In this document: positions 13,151 through 15,373 of the stretch, one piece after another
How the letters are laid out: each line of letters begins with the position of its first letter
Numbering within the stretch: position 1 is the stretch's first letter
NCBI GenBank assembly: GCA_934615235.1
Contig: CAKTTL010000069.1
Span: forward strand, 1 to 15,373
DNA: 15,373 nt
Reading direction: 5' to 3'
Source: an uncultured Clostridia bacterium
GTDB lineage: Bacteria > Bacillota > Clostridia > Christensenellales > Aristaeellaceae
Notes under the pieces: generated by a model
Told to the model about the DNA's origin: nothing
What the model saw: only the letters and a program-made list of their open reading frames with translations
The model's database searches: none
Position numbers and translations under genes: made by a program

Positions 13151-14629
13151 TCACAACCTCACGACCTGCGTCGCCACGGCCTGCTGGAAAGCGCGGTCGT
13201 GTTCGACGAAGAGCATGGTGGGGGAGAACGCGGCGAGCAGGGTTTCGATCTGGATGCGGGAATCGATGTCGATATAGTTGAGAGGTTCGTCCCAAATGTA
13301 GAGGTGCGCGCGGCGGCAGAGGCTGGCCGCGATGAGCGCCTTCTTTTTTTGCCCCTGCGAGAAGTCGGCCATGTTCTTTTCGAACTGCTCGCGGTCAAAG
13401 CCCATTTTGCGCAGGATGGTGATGAAGAGCGTTTCGTCGAGGCCGCCGTCCGCCGCGTAGCGGCTTAAGGAGCCGGAAAGCCCGACCGTGCTTTGCGGCA
13501 CATAGGAGACGACAAGCCCGCTGGCGCGGCGAATTTCGCCGGTGTGGGCGATGGGCTCGCCGAGAAGGAGTTTGAGCAGGCTGCTCTTGCCGCAGCCGTT
13601 GCGCCCCTCGAGCGCGACGCGGTCGCCGCGCGTTATATCCAGCGTGACGGGCGGGCAGACGGCGCGCCCGTCGTAGCAGGGCGAGACGGCGAGAAACTGC
13701 GCCAGCCGCGCGCCGGGATGGACGAGCGGGGCGAGCTTGAGCGAGCCTTCCAGCTCTTCGTCCTTCAGCAGCGCCTGCTTTTCCTCAAGCGCGCGCTCGC
13801 GGCGCGCATCGAGCGCCTTTGCGGTTTTCATCATTTTTGCGGATTTTGCGCCGATATAGCCCTTATCGGCTTTCACGCCGGAGTTGCGCTGGCCGTTTTT
13901 CGTCTTTTCCACGCGGTCGCTCCAGCCGGAAGCGCGGCGCGAAGCCTCCTGCATGTGGGCGATTTCGCCCTTGAGCTTTTCGTTCTGCGTTTTTTCAAAA
14001 GCCTGCCGCCGCTCGAAGCGCTGCCGCCAGGCGGAGTAGCTGCCGCTCGTGACCTCGATCGTCGCGCGGTTGATGGACAGGATATGGTCGACGCACGCGT
14101 CGAGCATCTGCCGGTCGTGCGAGACGAGGATGAAGCCGCTCTTGCGGCGCAGATACGCCGCGACGGCCTCGCGCGCGGCGGCGTCGAGATGGTTCGTCGG
14201 TTCGTCGACGAGCAGGAACCGGCCTTCGTTCAGGAACAGCGCGGCCAGCAGCGTTTTCGTCTGTTCGCCGCCGGAGAGCGTATTGAACGGGCGCGCAAGC
14301 GCGCCGGGATCGACGTCCAGCAGCGAAAGCTCGCGCTCCAGCCGCCAGTCCTCCGCCTCGGGGCAGACGGCGCGCAGCGCGTCCGCCGTCCGGTGGGACG
14401 GCTCGGCGACGGGGTAGGGAAAGTAATCGAACCGCACCGAGGCGGTAATGCGCCCTTCATACGGGAACTCGCCCTGCAAAAGGCGCAGCAGCGTCGTCTT
14501 GCCCCGGCCGTTGCGGCCGACAAGGCCGAGACGCCAGTCGGTGTCCATGCGAAAGTTCGCATCCTCGAAAACGGGATCGTAGCTGCCCGGATAGGCGAAA
14601 GTAAGGTGTTCAACGGATATCAGCGACAT
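13151..14629 (-). CDS. ABC-F ribosome protection protein, Lsa type
   Basis: A 492-residue cytosolic protein with two ATPase domains and no membrane segments. Domain 1: Walker A GRNGRGKT (38-45), signature LSGGEQT (118-124), Walker B with Glu143, switch SHDR (170-173). A charged linker (about 185-300) would reach the peptidyl-transferase centre. Domain 2: Walker A GRNGCGKS (342-349), signature FSQGQKK (423-429), IWDEPLNYID (Glu448), EHDR. FSQGQKKK, WDEPLNYID and MSLISVEHLTFAYPGSYDPVF are typical of the Lsa/CplR group, which rescues ribosomes from lincosamides, pleuromutilins and streptogramin A. The drug range here is inference. Start ATG 14629 follows GGGAGGG; an N-terminal extension is open to 15058 but runs through the attenuator leader and is rejected. 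Confidence 0.92.
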   Translation of the reverse strand: MSLISVEHLTFAYPGSYDPVFEDANFRMDTDWRLGLVGRNGRGKTTLLRLLQGEFPYEGRITASVRFDYFPYPVAEPSHRTADALRAVCPEAEDWRLERELSLLDVDPGALARPFNTLSGGEQTKTLLAALFLNEGRFLLVDEPTNHLDAAAREAVAAYLRRKSGFILVSHDRQMLDACVDHILSINRATIEVTSGSYSAWRQRFERRQAFEKTQNEKLKGEIAHMQEASRRASGWSDRVEKTKNGQRNSGVKADKGYIGAKSAKMMKTAKALDARRERALEEKQALLKDEELEGSLKLAPLVHPGARLAQFLAVSPCYDGRAVCPPVTLDITRGDRVALEGRNGCGKSSLLKLLLGEPIAHTGEIRRASGLVVSYVPQSTVGLSGSLSRYAADGGLDETLFITILRKMGFDREQFEKNMADFSQGQKKKALIAASLCRRAHLYIWDEPLNYIDIDSRIQIETLLAAFSPTMLFVEHDRAFQQAVATQVVRL

Positions 14630-14653
14630 AGGCCCTCCCAATAAAAACGGACC

Positions 14654-14822
14654 GCAAGAAAGACTTGCAGCCCGAAAAAAGCCATCTGTCGCTTTATTTC
14701 TGCGGGGATGCAACGCGGAAAAACGCGCAATCTTTCTTGCCGGCGACAGGAAACCAGCGCCCCGGCCAGCGCCGCGGCGGATCGCCCGTCTGTTCACAAA
14801 TGCAAGAAAGTTATTTGCGCAT
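14654..14822 (-). promoter_or_regulatory. Ribosome-mediated attenuator in the ABC-F leader
   Basis: Minus-strand reading. Segment 1 GCGCAA-ATAA-CTTTCTTGC (14820-14802) pairs with segment 2 GCAAGAAAG-A-TTGCGC (14740-14725), a 9+6 bp stem followed by G and TTTTT (14723-14719): a terminator. Segment 3 TCTTTCTTGC (14663-14654) pairs with GCAAGAAAGA of segment 2 over 10 bp, excluding the terminator. Segment 1 overlaps a three-codon ORF, so a ribosome held there would free segment 2 for segment 3 and permit readthrough. A second T-run (14680-14675) lies between segments 2 and 3. Confidence 0.7.
14811..14822 (-). CDS. Three-codon upstream ORF (Met-Arg-Lys)
   Basis: ATG CGC AAA TAA lies about 25 bases into the predicted transcript, with GAGGGATGG and GGTGAG upstream as possible SD. 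The G of the ATG, CGC and AA form the outer 5' arm of the terminator stem, and the stop codon touches the inner arm. Its role is as a regulatory sensor of ribosome stalling, not as a peptide product (inference). Confidence 0.5.
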   Translation of the reverse strand: MRK

Positions 14823-14852
14823 CTTCTCACCATCCCTCGATTTGTTATCGCC

Positions 14853-14881
14853 AGTATATCACACCTGCGGCGCGTCCGCAA
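14853..14881 (-). promoter_or_regulatory. Promoter of the ABC-F gene, inside feoA
   Basis: On the minus strand TTGCGG (14881-14876), a 17-base spacer and TATACT (14858-14853) predict a start near 14846 and a leader of about 217 nt before the ATG at 14629. The -35 and most of the spacer overlap the 3' end of feoA. Confidence 0.7.
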
Positions 14882-15104
14882 GCCCCGCGACAATCCGTGC
14901 GGCGTCCTCCCGCCGCAGCGCGATGATCGCGCCGCGCACCCAGTACGCTTTCGGATCCCCGCCCGGCGCGTCGAACAGGCAGCGCACCTTCGTTCCTTCC
15001 GTAAATCCCAGGTCCAGCAAACGCCGCCGCATCCCCGGCGCAATCTCCAGCCGCGCAACGCGCGCCGCTTCCCCCGGACGCAGCGCGCACAACTCTTTCG
15101 TCAT
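14859..15104 (-). CDS. feoA: FeoA-domain protein
   Basis: An 81-residue SH3-like FeoA-domain protein, cytosolic, normally an accessory or regulator of the FeoB ferrous iron transporter. RRRLLDLGFTEGTKV (about 26-40) and DPKAYWVRGAIIALRREDA are characteristic. The start chosen is the ATG at 15104, with GAGGTG six bases upstream; a GTG at 15113 lies within that SD. No feoB follows: the next gene is the ABC-F gene, whose promoter overlaps the 3' end. It may be an orphan, or feoB may lie elsewhere. No clear promoter was seen upstream, where a hairpin repeat begins at about 15147. Confidence 0.85.
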   Translation of the reverse strand: MTKELCALRPGEAARVARLEIAPGMRRRLLDLGFTEGTKVRCLFDAPGGDPKAYWVRGAIIALRREDAARIVAGLADAPQV

Positions 15105-15146
15105 AAAAAGCACCTCGGGGTTAACGTATGCCGGAGAGGAGGGAGA

Positions 15147-15373
15147 TGTGAGGGGAGGGTTTTTGCGAGGGGCACCTTTCTTTCAGGAGAAAGAAAGGTG
15201 CCCCTCGCGCTCCCCTCCAAAGAAAGCCGCTTAATCTTTCCGCGTCCCGCCGCGCAAAGGGCGCGCCGGGACGGAGCAGCCCTGCATGGAGATGCAGCGA
15301 AACCGCGCCGCCCGCCCCTCCCTCCGAGGGGCGGACGGCGCAAAGCGGCTTTCTTCGAAGGGGGTCCAGGGGG
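15147..15373. repeat. Inverted copy of the composite hairpin unit, MITE-free, cut by the window end
   Basis: Read on the minus strand, this region follows the 12763-13145 unit base by base with scattered differences, but without the MITE. From the window end inward: CCCCCTGGACCCCC, the GC-rich hairpin core, TTTCGCTGCATCTCCATG, the GTCCCG hairpin, TTAAGCGGCTTTCTTTGG (the empty site, 15216-15233) and the H2 hairpin. The H1 part expected next lies beyond the window. No gene is seen in 15105-15373. Confidence 0.85.
15165..15208. repeat. Long hairpin H2b
   Basis: Perfect 20-bp stem: GCGAGGGGCACCTTTCTTTC (15165-15184) pairs with 15189-15208 across AGGA. Compared with H2a, both arms differ in step (GGAACC against GGGCACC), so the stem is preserved although the sequence has changed. 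Confidence 0.85.

Noticed and set aside
14630..15058. N-terminal extension of the ABC-F protein
   Set aside because: The open frame runs through the leader and feoA; family members begin with MSLI and the ATG at 14629 has a strong SD.

Overview
The window looks like chromosomal DNA from a GC-rich, gut-type Firmicute (class Clostridia, perhaps a Christensenellales/Oscillospirales relative). This is an inference from the consensus-like sigma-A promoters and GGAGG ribosome binding sites, the Lsa-type ABC-F protein, the GH125 mannosidase, the ECF sigma/anti-sigma pair and the many GC-rich intergenic hairpin repeats. No rRNA, tRNA, CRISPR array or complete transposase gene is visible.

Left part (1-2950, + strand): a long hairpin at the window edge, a palindromic operator candidate, a small C39/BtrH-like protein with an odd start region, a GNAT acetyltransferase, then a MATE exporter with its own near-consensus promoter and a good terminator. 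Next (2961-4298, - strand): glucosamine-6-phosphate deaminase (nagB) preceded by a DUF218/YdcF-like gene whose promoter predicts a leaderless mRNA. A 160-bp-period tandem repeat, rich in perfect hairpins, fills 4315-4696.

Middle (4703-6756, - strand): an anti-sigma-like membrane protein, an ECF sigma gene broken by an in-frame amber codon exactly where a conserved Trp is expected (and lacking an in-frame start codon), and a separate exported protein that is a paralogue of the anti-sigma outer domain. Upstream lies the C-terminal stub of a solute-binding protein, joined to a fragment of the same hairpin repeat. From 6833 a strong promoter drives parE-parC (type IIA topoisomerase, more ParE/ParC-like than GyrB/GyrA-like), whose stop and start codons overlap by one base.

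Right part (11338-15373): a family of very long perfect hairpins sits at gene ends. One lies between parC and a GH125 alpha-mannosidase gene. A composite unit of two hairpins plus a GC-rich core fills the gap between the convergent GH125 and ABC-F genes. An inverted copy of that composite lies upstream of feoA and runs off the window. The first composite carries a 160-bp TA-flanked inverted-repeat element (MITE), and the inverted copy is its empty site, so insertion and TA duplication can be read directly.

The ABC-F gene (Lsa-type ribosome protection) has a promoter inside feoA and a leader of about 217 nt. That leader holds a three-codon upstream ORF that forms one arm of a terminator stem, with a competing antiterminator helix: a compact ribosome-mediated attenuator. 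The most novel items are this attenuator, the hairpin repeat families with compensatory changes, the MITE with its internal empty-site control, and the amber-interrupted sigma gene beside its intact anti-sigma gene.
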